From: Bacteroidales bacterium
GTDB lineage: Bacteria > Bacteroidota > Bacteroidia > Bacteroidales > Paludibacteraceae
DNA: 41,657 bases
Direction: 5' to 3'
Assembly (NCBI GenBank): GCA_021371875.1
Contig: JAJFVH010000142.1
Location: forward strand, 1-41,657
Positions 15,721-23,952 of the stretch are shown here, one piece after another. Every line of letters begins with the position of its first letter. The stretch's first letter is position 1. The translations under genes and the position numbers were made by a program. Below the pieces are notes generated by a model, which saw only the letters and a program-made list of their open reading frames with translations, did no database searches and was not told the DNA's origin.

Positions 15721-16917
15721 TTAATCCTCATATTTCTGAAACAAAAAGTCGTTATACGGATAACGTTCAACATGGATTGCTTTTATTTTTTCGTACATCA
15801 GGGTTTTCAGCTGATCTATGTTTTCTTTTTCACGGGCAGAAATAAAAATACAATTGTCATGCATTTTCGACATCCAGGTTCGCTTCAACTCATCCAAACT
15901 GATGTTTTCGCGTTTTACGGGAGAAAGATCATCCTCATCTTTGTGAACATAACTAAATGCATCAATTTTATTAAACACTAAAATAGTCGGTTTATCTCTC
16001 GGGTCAATTTCCTTAAGGGTCTGGTTAACAACCTCGAGCTGTTCTTCAAAGTTAGGGTGCGAAACATCCACTACGTGTATCAGCAGGTCGGCTTCGCGCA
16101 CTTCGTCGAGAGTTGATTTGAACGATTGCACTAAATGATGCGGGAGTTTGCGAATAAACCCGACCGTATCCGAGAGCAAAAAAGGCAAATTATCAATTAT
16201 TACTTTACGTACAGTGGTATCGAGGGTCGCAAAAAGTTTGTTTTCGGCAAACACCTCCGATTTACTCAACAAGTTCATCATGGTCGATTTCCCCACATTG
16301 GTATATCCTACCAAGGCTACGCGAACCATTTTCCCCCTGTTCTTTCGTTGCGTAGACATCTGTTGGTCAATGTCCTTCAGGTTTTGTTTCAATAACGAAA
16401 TTTTGGTAAGAATAATCCGCCGGTCGGTTTCAATCTGTGTTTCACCAGGCCCACGCATACCGATACCGCCTTGTTGACGTTCGAGATGAGTCCACAAACG
16501 GGTCAGTCGTGGAAGCATATATTGCAGCTGTGCTAGTTCCACTTGTGTTTTGGCATTGGCAGTTTGAGCCCGTTTGGCAAAAATATCGAGAATCAGGTTT
16601 GTTCGGTCAAGAATCAGTACTGACAGCTCCTTTTCGATATTACGCAACTGTTTAGGGGACAATTCATCATCAAAAATGACTAATCCAATGTCATTTTCAT
16701 CGATGTAGCTTTTAATTTCCTGCAGTTTCCCGGGTCCGACAAAGGTTTTGGGGTTCGGATAATCAATTCGCTGGAAAAAAAGTTTTTCGGGAGTTGCACC
16801 TGCCGTATCAGCCAGGAAAGCCAATTCGTCGAGGTATTCGCGTGCCCGTTCCTCATTCTGATTTTGAGTAATGAGCCCCACCAAAACGGCTTTTTCCTGA
16901 TATATCTCTGTCTTCAT
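15721..16917 (-). CDS. hflX: GTPase HflX
   Basis: A 398-residue ribosome-associated GTPase that binds the 50S subunit and can split stalled or heat-damaged ribosomes. Order: N-terminal HflX domain (FFQRIDYPNPKTFVGPGKL about 48-64, FDDELSPKQLRNIE), glycine-rich linker (GIGMRGPGETQIETDRR 151-167), then G domain with GYTNVGKS (204-211), DTVGFIRKLPHHLV (G3 plus signature) and NKID (316-319). I chose the ATG at 16917. The frame is open back to 16953, but those 12 codons run through the tonB terminator hairpin, so they cannot be a normal start. Confidence 0.94.
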   Translation of the reverse strand: MKTEIYQEKAVLVGLITQNQNEERAREYLDELAFLADTAGATPEKLFFQRIDYPNPKTFVGPGKLQEIKSYIDENDIGLVIFDDELSPKQLRNIEKELSVLILDRTNLILDIFAKRAQTANAKTQVELAQLQYMLPRLTRLWTHLERQQGGIGMRGPGETQIETDRRIILTKISLLKQNLKDIDQQMSTQRKNRGKMVRVALVGYTNVGKSTMMNLLSKSEVFAENKLFATLDTTVRKVIIDNLPFLLSDTVGFIRKLPHHLVQSFKSTLDEVREADLLIHVVDVSHPNFEEQLEVVNQTLKEIDPRDKPTILVFNKIDAFSYVHKDEDDLSPVKRENISLDELKRTWMSKMHDNCIFISAREKENIDQLKTLMYEKIKAIHVERYPYNDFLFQKYED

Positions 16918-16930
16918 ATAAATTATTAAA

Positions 16931-16961
16931 AAAACCGTTTGGGTATCTACCAAACGGTTTT
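16931..16961 (-). terminator. Terminator of tonB
   Basis: A 12-bp perfect stem (16931-16942 pairs with 16950-16961) with a 7-base loop. On the minus strand it is followed by a T-run. It lies between tonB and hflX, so they are separate transcription units or hflX depends on read-through. Confidence 0.8.
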
Positions 16962-17024
16962 AAATGAATCATTTTCGATGTATATACGATTGACCGTTGG
17001 TACAACCGACATTGAATTCTTCTG

Positions 17025-17702
17025 TTATTGTAATTTGAAGTTAACAGGCAGCGTATATTTTACGCGCACCGGCTTACCGCGTTGCTGTCCCGGGCTCCAA
17101 TTCGGCATCGATTTAATAACGCGTATTGCTTCTTTATCCAAACTTGGGTCAACACTACGTACCACTTCAACATCAACAATTGAACCGTCTCTGTTTACCA
17201 CAAACTGACAAATTACGCGTCCTTGTACACCGTTTTCCTGGGCAATTACAGGGTATTTTACATTGTCACCTAAAAACTTGAACAACGCAGCATCGCCACC
17301 GGGGAAAGAAGGCATTTTTTCTACAACCTGAAAAACAACCTGATCTTCTTCTTCGGTAATCGGAGCTGAAACAGGCGCACTGATTACAATAGCTTTATCT
17401 TTATCATCTTCAGTATTAATTTCTACAGTAGCTACTTGTACATCGTTTTCCACAACATTGATAATTTCTACAACCTCGGGAGCAGGAGGAGGTGGCGGTG
17501 GCGGTAATTCCTGTGCTGTTTGCGCAATTTCAATTTCTTCCTCGGAAAGCAAACTTGTGTCAACTACATCGTAAATTGTAACTTCCTTATCTGTCCATTC
17601 CAATGCAATGTAAATCATTGATAAAACCATAACAAGCCCCATCATTACGAAGAGCAATTTTTTGTCTTCAAGAGAAGCTTTTGGTGATTTTTTTACGTCC
17701 AT
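17025..17702 (-). CDS. tonB: TonB family energy-transducing protein
   Basis: A 225-residue protein that couples the proton-motive force (via ExbB/ExbD) to outer-membrane TonB-dependent transporters. Layout: short cytoplasmic N-terminus with basic residues, one membrane helix (about 17-35, LLFVMMGLVMVLSMIYIAL), a proline run (seven Pro near residue 67) and acidic linker spanning the periplasm, and a C-terminal TonB domain (about 140-225: FPGGDAALFKFLGDNVKYP, GRVICQFVVNRDGSI, NWSPGQQRGKPVRVKYTLPV). The GGxxAxxxFLxxNxxYP form is typical of Bacteroidetes. exbB/exbD are not in the window. Its terminator follows the stop. Confidence 0.93.
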   Translation of the reverse strand: MDVKKSPKASLEDKKLLFVMMGLVMVLSMIYIALEWTDKEVTIYDVVDTSLLSEEEIEIAQTAQELPPPPPPPAPEVVEIINVVENDVQVATVEINTEDDKDKAIVISAPVSAPITEEEDQVVFQVVEKMPSFPGGDAALFKFLGDNVKYPVIAQENGVQGRVICQFVVNRDGSIVDVEVVRSVDPSLDKEAIRVIKSMPNWSPGQQRGKPVRVKYTLPVNFKLQ

Positions 17703-17737
17703 AATTTATGCTTGTTTTAATATATTTTTCTGACGGG

Positions 17738-17745
17738 CAAATGTA
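17738..17745 (-). promoter_or_regulatory. -7 promoter element for tonB
   Basis: The minus strand reads TACATTTG, an exact -7 match, 35 bases before the tonB ATG. No clear -33. Confidence 0.42.
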
Positions 17746-17924
17746 ATATTATTTTTTCAAAGTTCATTTGTCAAAACGGAAAAAATTCATTTTTATTTAT
17801 CATTTCGTTTAAAGTATTGAGTTCTTTTATTTTTTTTACGGTAAAATATAATTTTTCTCACTTTTTTCGTTTTTAAAATGATCTTTGAATTGAGTCTTGC
17901 ATTTTAAAAATCGCTAAAATAGTG

Positions 17925-17932
17925 TATCTTTG
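17925..17932 (+). promoter_or_regulatory. -7 promoter element for porQ
   Basis: TATCTTTG, an exact -7 match, 65 bases before the ATG at 17998. The intergenic stretch between it and the tonB promoter is very AT-rich and otherwise featureless. Confidence 0.45.
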
Positions 17933-17997
17933 ATTTCTTTTTTTTTAAAACTTAGTAAGGACTTAATTTTAGTTCTTTGCAAACATAGCTTTCATAA

Positions 17998-19044
17998 ATG
18001 TTAAAAAAAATAAAGCTTACCCTTTTATTGCTTATAATATACCATATTGTTTTTGCACAAGCAGGTAATTCAGTATATTCATTCCTTGATTTACCCGTTT
18101 CGTCGAGGTTGGCAGCTTTAGGCGGCTCAAACGTTTCGCTGCGGGACAATGATTTGAATTTTGCTTTTCGAAATCCTGCCATGTTAACCGACGAGACCCA
18201 CAATGCATTAGGATTGAATATGGCTAATTATCTATCCGACATACAATTCGGTTCGGTTATGTATGGGTATAATTTTGGAAAGAAAAATTATTTTGCCATT
18301 GGAATACAATATGTCGACTATGGCAGTTTTGATGGCAGAGATGAACTGAATGAACACACCGGACTTTTTACGGCTAAAGATATGGCCTTAAACATTATAT
18401 ACGCCCGTCCTTTGACCGATAAAGTTACGGTTGGAGCTACTCTTAAGCCAATTTATTCAGTTTTCGAAGCATATTCGAGTTTTGGGTTGGCCATGGATGC
18501 AGGGATCAATTTCAACGACTCGCCCAATTTATTCTCGGCAGGACTCGTATTTCGCAACATGGGGACTCAATTTAATGGATATTACAGCAATGAAGACGGG
18601 CAACACTTTGAGCTGCTCCCTTTCGATATAGAACTTGGCGTAACCAAAAAACTTACGCATGCTCCTTTTAGGTTTTCGCTCACCCTGCACAACTTGCAAT
18701 ACTGGAATTTAGATTATCTATCATTAAATCAAACCAGTTCAACTTTATCAACCGCTACTGATACCGATAATAAGAAAATCGGATTTGCAGATATGGCTTT
18801 CCGACATTCCATAATCGGGGTCGAATTTGTACCCGGAAAAAGTTTTTACCTGGCAGCATCGTACAACCATCGTCGGCATCAGGAACTTAAAATGCCGGGA
18901 TTTAAGAGCATGGCCGGTTTTTCTTTCGGCGGAGGTATAAAACTTTATAAATTCCAGGTCGGTTTTGGCATGAGCCAATTCCAGGTCGGGAATTATTCGT
19001 ATCAATTTTCTATTACCACTTCGCTAAATGAATTCAGACTTTAG
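17998..19044 (+). CDS. porQ: Type IX secretion system protein PorQ
   Basis: A 348-residue exported outer-membrane barrel protein with a signal peptide (MLKKIKLTLLLLIIYHIVFA). The mature start (AGNSVYSFLDLPVSSRLAALGGSNVSLRDNDLNFAFRNPA) is the hallmark of PorQ and resembles the FadL/PorV-like layout. In Porphyromonas gingivalis, PorQ works with the gliding/T9SS machinery in attaching A-LPS to secreted cargo. The rest is alternating amphipathic strands, with a terminal segment rich in aromatic residues. Usual partners (porU, porV, porZ) are not in this window, which is common because T9SS genes are scattered. It predicts that the organism has a type IX system. Confidence 0.87.
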   Translation: MLKKIKLTLLLLIIYHIVFAQAGNSVYSFLDLPVSSRLAALGGSNVSLRDNDLNFAFRNPAMLTDETHNALGLNMANYLSDIQFGSVMYGYNFGKKNYFAIGIQYVDYGSFDGRDELNEHTGLFTAKDMALNIIYARPLTDKVTVGATLKPIYSVFEAYSSFGLAMDAGINFNDSPNLFSAGLVFRNMGTQFNGYYSNEDGQHFELLPFDIELGVTKKLTHAPFRFSLTLHNLQYWNLDYLSLNQTSSTLSTATDTDNKKIGFADMAFRHSIIGVEFVPGKSFYLAASYNHRRHQELKMPGFKSMAGFSFGGGIKLYKFQVGFGMSQFQVGNYSYQFSITTSLNEFRL

Positions 19045-19170
19045 TTTACTCATTCAGTTAATCGGTTAATTTGAATAATAAGAACAGATGAAACACCCAT
19101 GACCGAATAAAAATTTAGGACACACAAGGAGATGATTATAAAATAACAAAACTCAAAGTACCTGTATTAT

Positions 19171-19193
19171 TCCCCCTTTAGGGGGTTAGGGGC
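19171..19193. repeat. REP-like palindromic element
   Basis: TCCCCCTTTAGGGGGTTAGGGG: a CCCCC-ttta-GGGGG hairpin followed by TTAGGGG. Its reverse complement matches the CCCCCTAAA...GGGGG core seen at 26352 and 36616. It lies between porQ and mazG. Confidence 0.6.
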
Positions 19194-19244
19194 AGATATA
19201 TAAATTTTAAACAGATGAAAATAATTCACGGCTTTCAACTTCTC

Positions 19245-19580
19245 CTATAATTTTCTGTTATTCAAATGTCTCGTTTTGTCGCGTTCGGTTTTTTTCTGAA
19301 TATTCTTTTCGAATGCTTCGGTGAGGTTCACTCCCGTTTGGTTTGCCAGGCAAATCAAGACCCAGAGAACATCGGCCATCTCGTCGGAAAGATTGAATTC
19401 TTTGTCCGAATTTTTAAATGATTGATCTCCGTATGTTCTCGAAATAACTCTTGCCAATTCGCCCACTTCTTCGGTTAAAACAGCCATGTTAGTGAGTTCG
19501 CTAAAGTAACGGACGCCGTAGGCTTTAATCCACTCATCCACTTGCTTTTGAGCTTCTTCTATGGTTATCGGGTTACTCAT
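19245..19580 (-). CDS. MazG-like nucleotide pyrophosphohydrolase
   Basis: A 111-residue all-alpha NTP pyrophosphatase. The EExxE metal-binding helix (LTEEVGELARVI) and the ExxD helix (SDEMADVLWVLICLANQTG) are both present in the MazG/dUTPase-type order. The size matches single-domain MazG homologues that hydrolyse non-canonical dNTPs to monophosphates. The start ATG at 19580 overlaps the end of the psd gene (ATGAGTAA carries the MazG start and the Psd stop in different frames), so translation is coupled and the longer in-frame start at 19592 is unnecessary. Which nucleotide it clears is unknown. Confidence 0.85.
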   Translation of the reverse strand: MSNPITIEEAQKQVDEWIKAYGVRYFSELTNMAVLTEEVGELARVISRTYGDQSFKNSDKEFNLSDEMADVLWVLICLANQTGVNLTEAFEKNIQKKTERDKTRHLNNRKL

Positions 19581-20241
19581 TGAGGCGTGCAATAATGGTT
19601 TCGTTGCCGACGGTCATATCTCCTACCTGCACGAATATTTCGGCGTCCAGGGGAAAATAGATATCCACCCGCGAACCGAATTTTATAAAACCCAGATGTT
19701 CGTTGATATGACATTCTTTTCCTGTATGAGCATAAGTTACAATCCGACGGGCTAATGCGCCGGCAATTTGCCTGACAAGTATTTGTGTGTTGAATGTAGT
19801 TTCAATCACTACGGTGGAACGCTCGTTTTCGGTGCTCGATTTCGGTAAAAAGGCCGCGATGTGCCGTCCGCTGTGGTGGACAGTCTTGAGAACTTTACCC
19901 TTGACCGGCACCCAGTTGGCATGTACGTTAAATATAGACATGAATATGGAAACCTGAATACGTTTATCCCCGAAATATTCGTTTTCTTCTGTGGGTTCTA
20001 CTACAACTATTGTTCCATCGGCAGGGGCAACTACTAAACTCTGGTCATCAATAACCACTCTGCGGCGTGGATCACGGAAGAAATAAGCAAAAAAGAATAA
20101 AAGAAAAGCCGAAATAACAATATTGACTGTAAAAACTATTAATTGGTATTTTACATAAATAAACAGGTTTAACAATAACAATATTAAAAGTAGTGAACCC
20201 AAAATTATTCGGCCTTCTTTATGTATCCTTATGTATCTCAT
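19573..20241 (-). CDS. psd: Phosphatidylserine decarboxylase, short soluble-core type
   Basis: A 222-residue pyruvoyl enzyme that converts phosphatidylserine to phosphatidylethanolamine at the inner membrane. There are two N-terminal membrane helices (about 13-32 and 37-56), then FFRDPRR, VVAPADGTIV, IFMSIFNVHANWVPVKGKV and the self-cleavage site FGSRVDIYF, where the Ser of the GS pair becomes the pyruvoyl group. This is the short (archaeal-like) Psd group usual in Bacteroidetes. I chose the ATG at 20241 (MRYIRIHKEG); the in-frame extension to 20310 overlaps the promoter element. Translationally coupled to mazG. Confidence 0.91.
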   Translation of the reverse strand: MRYIRIHKEGRIILGSLLLILLLLNLFIYVKYQLIVFTVNIVISAFLLFFFAYFFRDPRRRVVIDDQSLVVAPADGTIVVVEPTEENEYFGDKRIQVSIFMSIFNVHANWVPVKGKVLKTVHHSGRHIAAFLPKSSTENERSTVVIETTFNTQILVRQIAGALARRIVTYAHTGKECHINEHLGFIKFGSRVDIYFPLDAEIFVQVGDMTVGNETIIARLNE

Positions 20242-20307
20242 CTTTTTTTGTGTTGGGAAAATTATGCATGAAAACCTGTTTTCAAATATTTTTTCTGTTT
20301 TACAAAA

Positions 20308-20315
20308 CAAAAGTA
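20308..20315 (-). promoter_or_regulatory. -7 promoter element for psd-mazG
   Basis: The minus strand reads TACTTTTG, an exact -7 match, with CTTG 20 bases upstream as a weak -33. It lies 66 bases before the psd ATG at 20241 and overlaps the in-frame extension, supporting the shorter start. Confidence 0.5.
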
Positions 20316-20471
20316 TAGAAAATGTTTCAGCAATGCAAGGAATGAACTTAAACTTTTCAAATCCGGCGAAATTGATTAACTTTGCAAGTCATTATTTTGC
20401 TTCCTTAGAAAATTAAAAAATATCACTTCATTTGTTTTGTTTGAAAAGCAATAAAGTTTGATGTAAAGTAC

Positions 20472-20479
20472 TACTTTTG
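20472..20479 (+). promoter_or_regulatory. -7 promoter element for purB
   Basis: TACTTTTG, an exact -7 match, 24 bases before the purB ATG. A second match, TAACTTTG, lies at 20377-20384. Neither has a clear -33 at standard spacing, so which one is used is open. Confidence 0.4.
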
Positions 20480-20503
20480 TTCATCATTAATTATTAGTTG
20501 TTT

Positions 20504-21847
20504 ATGAACTTATCCCTGCTGACAGCAATTTCTCCCGTAGATGGACGTTACCGTACAAAAACAGAATCTTATGCCGCATACTTTTCAGAATATGCCCTGA
20601 TTCGTTACCGTGTATTGGTCGAAGTGGAATATTTTATTGCCTTGTGCGAAATTCCGCTGAAACAATTAGAGCAAGTGCCGTCGGAAGTTTATCCAAAGTT
20701 GCGCTCCATTTATCAAAACTTTAATGAGACTGATGCCCAGCGAATTAAAGATATTGAAAAAATTACCAACCACGATGTGAAAGCGGTGGAATACTTTCTG
20801 AAAGAAAAATTTGATGCTTTGCGCATGAATGCTTTCAAAGAATTTATTCATTTCGGACTCACTTCGCAGGATATAAATAACACTTCTGTTCCTATGTCGA
20901 TTAAAGATGCCCTGAATAAAGTTTATTTCCCTGAAATGGACCAATTGTTACAGGTGCTGAATCGTCTGGCCGATGAGTGGCGCGATGTGTCAATGTTGGC
21001 AAAAACTCACGGACAACCGGCTTCGCCAACCCGCCTGGGTAAAGAAATTATGGTCTTTGTTGAACGGATCAATCAGCAGCTTACACTTTTGAAACAAACG
21101 CCTTTGTCGGCAAAATTTGGTGGAGCAACAGGAAACTATAATGCTCATGTTGTAGCATATCCGGCAATTGACTGGAAAAAGTTCGGCAATAGATTTGTTG
21201 CCGGGAAACTCGGACTCGAGCGGGAACAATACACCACTCAGATTTCAAATTACGACAATATGGCTGCCCAGTTTGATGCGCTGAAACGTATCAACACGAT
21301 TCTGATTGATCTTTGCCGTGATATCTGGACTTATGTTTCGATGGAATATTTCAAGCAAAAAATAAAAGCAGGCGAAGTTGGTTCGTCGGCTATGCCTCAC
21401 AAAGTAAACCCTATTGATTTTGAAAATGCCGAAGGAAACCTCGGTATGGCGAATGCTTTATTTGAATTTTTTGCTGCAAAACTTCCTGTTTCGCGGTTGC
21501 AACGCGACCTGACCGATAGTACCGTATTGCGTAATGTTGGAGTTCCGTTTTCCCACACGCTTATTGCTACGCAAAGTATTCTGAAAGGGCTGAATAAATT
21601 ATTGCTGAACGAAAAAGTCATTTATCGCGATCTGGATAACACTTGGGCGGTTGTGGCTGAGGGAATACAGACCATTTTGCGCCGCGAATCGTATCCACAG
21701 CCTTACGAAGCACTCAAAGCTTTGACCCGTACGAATGAAGGAATTACCGAAAAGTCGATTCGCGATTTTATCGAGACTCTTGAAATCGAAGATACTGTCA
21801 AGGAAGAATTGAGGAGAATCACGCCCAGGAATTACACGGGAATTTAA
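20504..21847 (+). CDS. purB: Adenylosuccinate lyase
   Basis: A 447-residue enzyme of purine synthesis. It splits SAICAR to AICAR plus fumarate and adenylosuccinate to AMP plus fumarate. Hallmarks: AISPVDGRY at the N-terminus, the NHDVKAVEYFLK segment, FGLTSQDINNTS, AKTHGQPASPTRLGKE and the fumarase/aspartase signature GSSAMPHKVNPIDFEN (about residue 290). The length fits the E. coli-type PurB. I take the ATG at 20504, two codons inside the TTG-opened frame. The ABC exporter gene follows 69 bases downstream with only a T-run between, so the two may be co-transcribed. Confidence 0.95.
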   Translation: MNLSLLTAISPVDGRYRTKTESYAAYFSEYALIRYRVLVEVEYFIALCEIPLKQLEQVPSEVYPKLRSIYQNFNETDAQRIKDIEKITNHDVKAVEYFLKEKFDALRMNAFKEFIHFGLTSQDINNTSVPMSIKDALNKVYFPEMDQLLQVLNRLADEWRDVSMLAKTHGQPASPTRLGKEIMVFVERINQQLTLLKQTPLSAKFGGATGNYNAHVVAYPAIDWKKFGNRFVAGKLGLEREQYTTQISNYDNMAAQFDALKRINTILIDLCRDIWTYVSMEYFKQKIKAGEVGSSAMPHKVNPIDFENAEGNLGMANALFEFFAAKLPVSRLQRDLTDSTVLRNVGVPFSHTLIATQSILKGLNKLLLNEKVIYRDLDNTWAVVAEGIQTILRRESYPQPYEALKALTRTNEGITEKSIRDFIETLEIEDTVKEELRRITPRNYTGI

Positions 21848-21916
21848 TGTTGGTAAATCCTTTTGCTTGTATTTCTGTTGTCCTTTTTTTTTGAATAATA
21901 TTTTAATTTTTGAATA

Positions 21917-23758
21917 ATGTCCAGTTTTATAACACTGCTTAAACGATTCGTACCACCCTATAAAAAATATGTTGTACTGAGTCTTTTACTCAATCTGTTC
22001 TCAACCATTTTCAGTCTGTTTTCATTTGCAGCAATCATTCCTGTATTACGTATTTTATTCAAGATTGATGAGAATACCGTCAATATTTATCGTGAATGGT
22101 CATGGAATGATGGGCTGACAAATGTTATTTCTGCGTTAAAAAATAATGTCTTTTATGCTATCGAGCAAATGATTCAACTGGCTGGCCCTAATATGGCTTT
22201 GCTATATCTGGGATTATTTTTAATTGTAATGACTGCATTTAAAGTGGGGACGTCCTATTTTGGTTCGTATTTTATAATTCCTATAAGAATGGGTGTCGTT
22301 CGTGATTTACGGAATCAGTTATACAAAAAGATAATCAGCCTGCCGATTGGATTCTTTAGCGAAGAAAGAAAGGGTGATATCATGTCGCGCATGATGAACG
22401 ACGTAAACGAAGTGGAAATTTCAATCATGAGTTCCCTCGAAATGATGTTCAAGAATCCACTTATCATTTTGATATATCTGGGAGTGATGTTCGCCATGAG
22501 CTGGCAACTCACTGTTTTTGTGCTTTTATTATTGCCTCTTAGCGGTTGGTTGATTGGTCGGGTAGGACGAAATCTGAAAACATCTTCAACAACCGGTCAG
22601 GAACAAACCGGCGAAATGCTATCGCAAGTTGAAGAAACAATCGGTGGTTTACGAATTGTGAAAGCATTTAATGCTGAACATAAAGTTGAAGAACGATTTG
22701 CCAAACTGAACGAGAAAATTCGTAAAACTTTTACGAGTTTATATCGCCGTTATAACCTGGCTCATCCGCTTGGCGAGTTAATCGGAACAGCCGTAATCGC
22801 CGTTTTGCTTTGGTTTGGAGGAACTCTTATTGTTGGCAACAACAGCACGATTAGCGCCGCCGAATTTATATATTATCTCGTTATTTTTTACAGCATTATT
22901 GCTCCTGCAAAAGACCTGTCTAAAGCATCTTACAGTATTCGGAAAGGCCTTGCATCGCTCGAACGTGTTGATAGGATTTTATTGAGCGAAAACACCATTA
23001 AAGAACCTGAAAAACCGGTTTCGATAAATGATTTCAACAATGCAATTGAATTTCGTAATGTAAGTTTCCGTTATCAGACCGATTGGGTTTTACGGGATAT
23101 TAATCTGGTCGTTCCCAAAGGAAAAACGGTGGCTCTGGTGGGGCAATCAGGCTCCGGCAAATCCACTTTAGTCGATTTGGTTCCCCGTTATTACGATCCT
23201 GAAATCGGGCAGGTTTGTATTGACGGCGTTGATATCCGTCAAATCAGAACTCACGATATCCGTGCCCAGTTGGGCAATGTCAATCAGGAAGCTATTTTGT
23301 TTAACGATACGTTTTTTAATAATATTATTTTCGGAGTCGAAAATGCAACGATGGAACAAGTGGTTGAAGCTGCACGAATTGCCAATGCACACGATTTTAT
23401 TATGGCCACTGAAAATGGTTATGAAACCAATGTCGGCGACAGAGGCAGTAAGCTTTCAGGCGGTCAACGGCAGCGAATCAGTATCGCACGCGCCATCCTG
23501 AAAAATCCTCCCATTCTGATTCTTGATGAAGCAACTTCGGCACTCGACACTGAATCGGAAAAATTGGTGCAGGAAGCGCTGGATAATCTTATGAAAAACC
23601 GCACGACTTTGGTAGTTGCGCACCGTTTATCGACCATTAAGCGTGCCGATGAAATCTGTGTACTGTACGAAGGTCAGATTGTTGAACGCGGTAAACACAA
23701 AGAATTGATCGCGTTGGGAGGGTATTATAAACGATTGGTAGATATGCAATCGTTTTAA
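21917..23758 (+). CDS. ABC exporter, MsbA-like half-transporter
   Basis: A 613-residue fused membrane plus ATPase protein. It has about six membrane helices in residues 15-330 (TM1 near 18-45, TM2 near 90-115, then pairs near 165-205 and 285-315). The ATPase domain runs from about 370 to 613, with Walker A GQSGSGKST (409-417), signature LSGGQRQR (from 513), Walker B ILILDEATSALD and the H-loop VVAHRLST. It probably works as a homodimer exporting a lipid or lipid-linked molecule; Bacteroidetes versions are usually called MsbA-like lipid A exporters, but the substrate is not evident from sequence. Confidence 0.88.
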   Translation: MSSFITLLKRFVPPYKKYVVLSLLLNLFSTIFSLFSFAAIIPVLRILFKIDENTVNIYREWSWNDGLTNVISALKNNVFYAIEQMIQLAGPNMALLYLGLFLIVMTAFKVGTSYFGSYFIIPIRMGVVRDLRNQLYKKIISLPIGFFSEERKGDIMSRMMNDVNEVEISIMSSLEMMFKNPLIILIYLGVMFAMSWQLTVFVLLLLPLSGWLIGRVGRNLKTSSTTGQEQTGEMLSQVEETIGGLRIVKAFNAEHKVEERFAKLNEKIRKTFTSLYRRYNLAHPLGELIGTAVIAVLLWFGGTLIVGNNSTISAAEFIYYLVIFYSIIAPAKDLSKASYSIRKGLASLERVDRILLSENTIKEPEKPVSINDFNNAIEFRNVSFRYQTDWVLRDINLVVPKGKTVALVGQSGSGKSTLVDLVPRYYDPEIGQVCIDGVDIRQIRTHDIRAQLGNVNQEAILFNDTFFNNIIFGVENATMEQVVEAARIANAHDFIMATENGYETNVGDRGSKLSGGQRQRISIARAILKNPPILILDEATSALDTESEKLVQEALDNLMKNRTTLVVAHRLSTIKRADEICVLYEGQIVERGKHKELIALGGYYKRLVDMQSF

Positions 23759-23782
23759 AGTCAAACAATAAATTAAAACTCT

Positions 23783-23817
23783 AAAACATCCGGTTCAATT
23801 CTGAATCGGATGTTTTT
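23783..23817. terminator. Bidirectional terminator between the ABC exporter and nspC units
   Basis: A 15-bp stem with one G.U pair (23783-23797 with 23802-23816), a 4-base loop and a T-run. The minus strand also ends in T-rich sequence, so it can serve the convergent nspC unit. Confidence 0.8.
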
Positions 23818-23822
23818 ACTTA

Positions 23823-23952
23823 TTACGGATTCAAATTCTGAATCGCCTGAATTTTCATCCTGATTTCGTTTGGCAGAGGCTGTTTGATATTTTTTTTGTT
23901 ATAAATCTCGTGAACCATTTTGAGAAAAGTTTTGGGCTATCTCTTTGTTCAT
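23823..23952 (-). pseudogene. Mini-gene coupled to nspC, apparently frameshifted
   Basis: The nspC stop overlaps an ATG (ATGA at 23952-23949). From that ATG the frame reads MNKEIAQ and soon stops. One frame over, it stays open for KTFLKMVHEIYNKKN, then QPLPNEIRMKIQAIQNLNP, ending at the TAA at 23823-23825. Deleting one G from the GGG at 23934-23936 joins them as MNKEIAKTFLKMVHEIYN..., a 42-residue, Lys-rich, probably helical peptide. The total length is 3n+1, as expected for one extra base. I do not recognise the family. Either a decayed or mis-sequenced small gene in the nspC operon, or a remnant of a longer one. Confidence 0.45.

Noticed and set aside
16918-16953. Longer N-terminus for HflX
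   Set aside because: The 12 extra codons lie within the tonB terminator hairpin.
19085-19160. Possible small ORF or riboswitch between porQ and mazG
   Set aside because: Only fragments of open frame and no conserved fold that I can identify.
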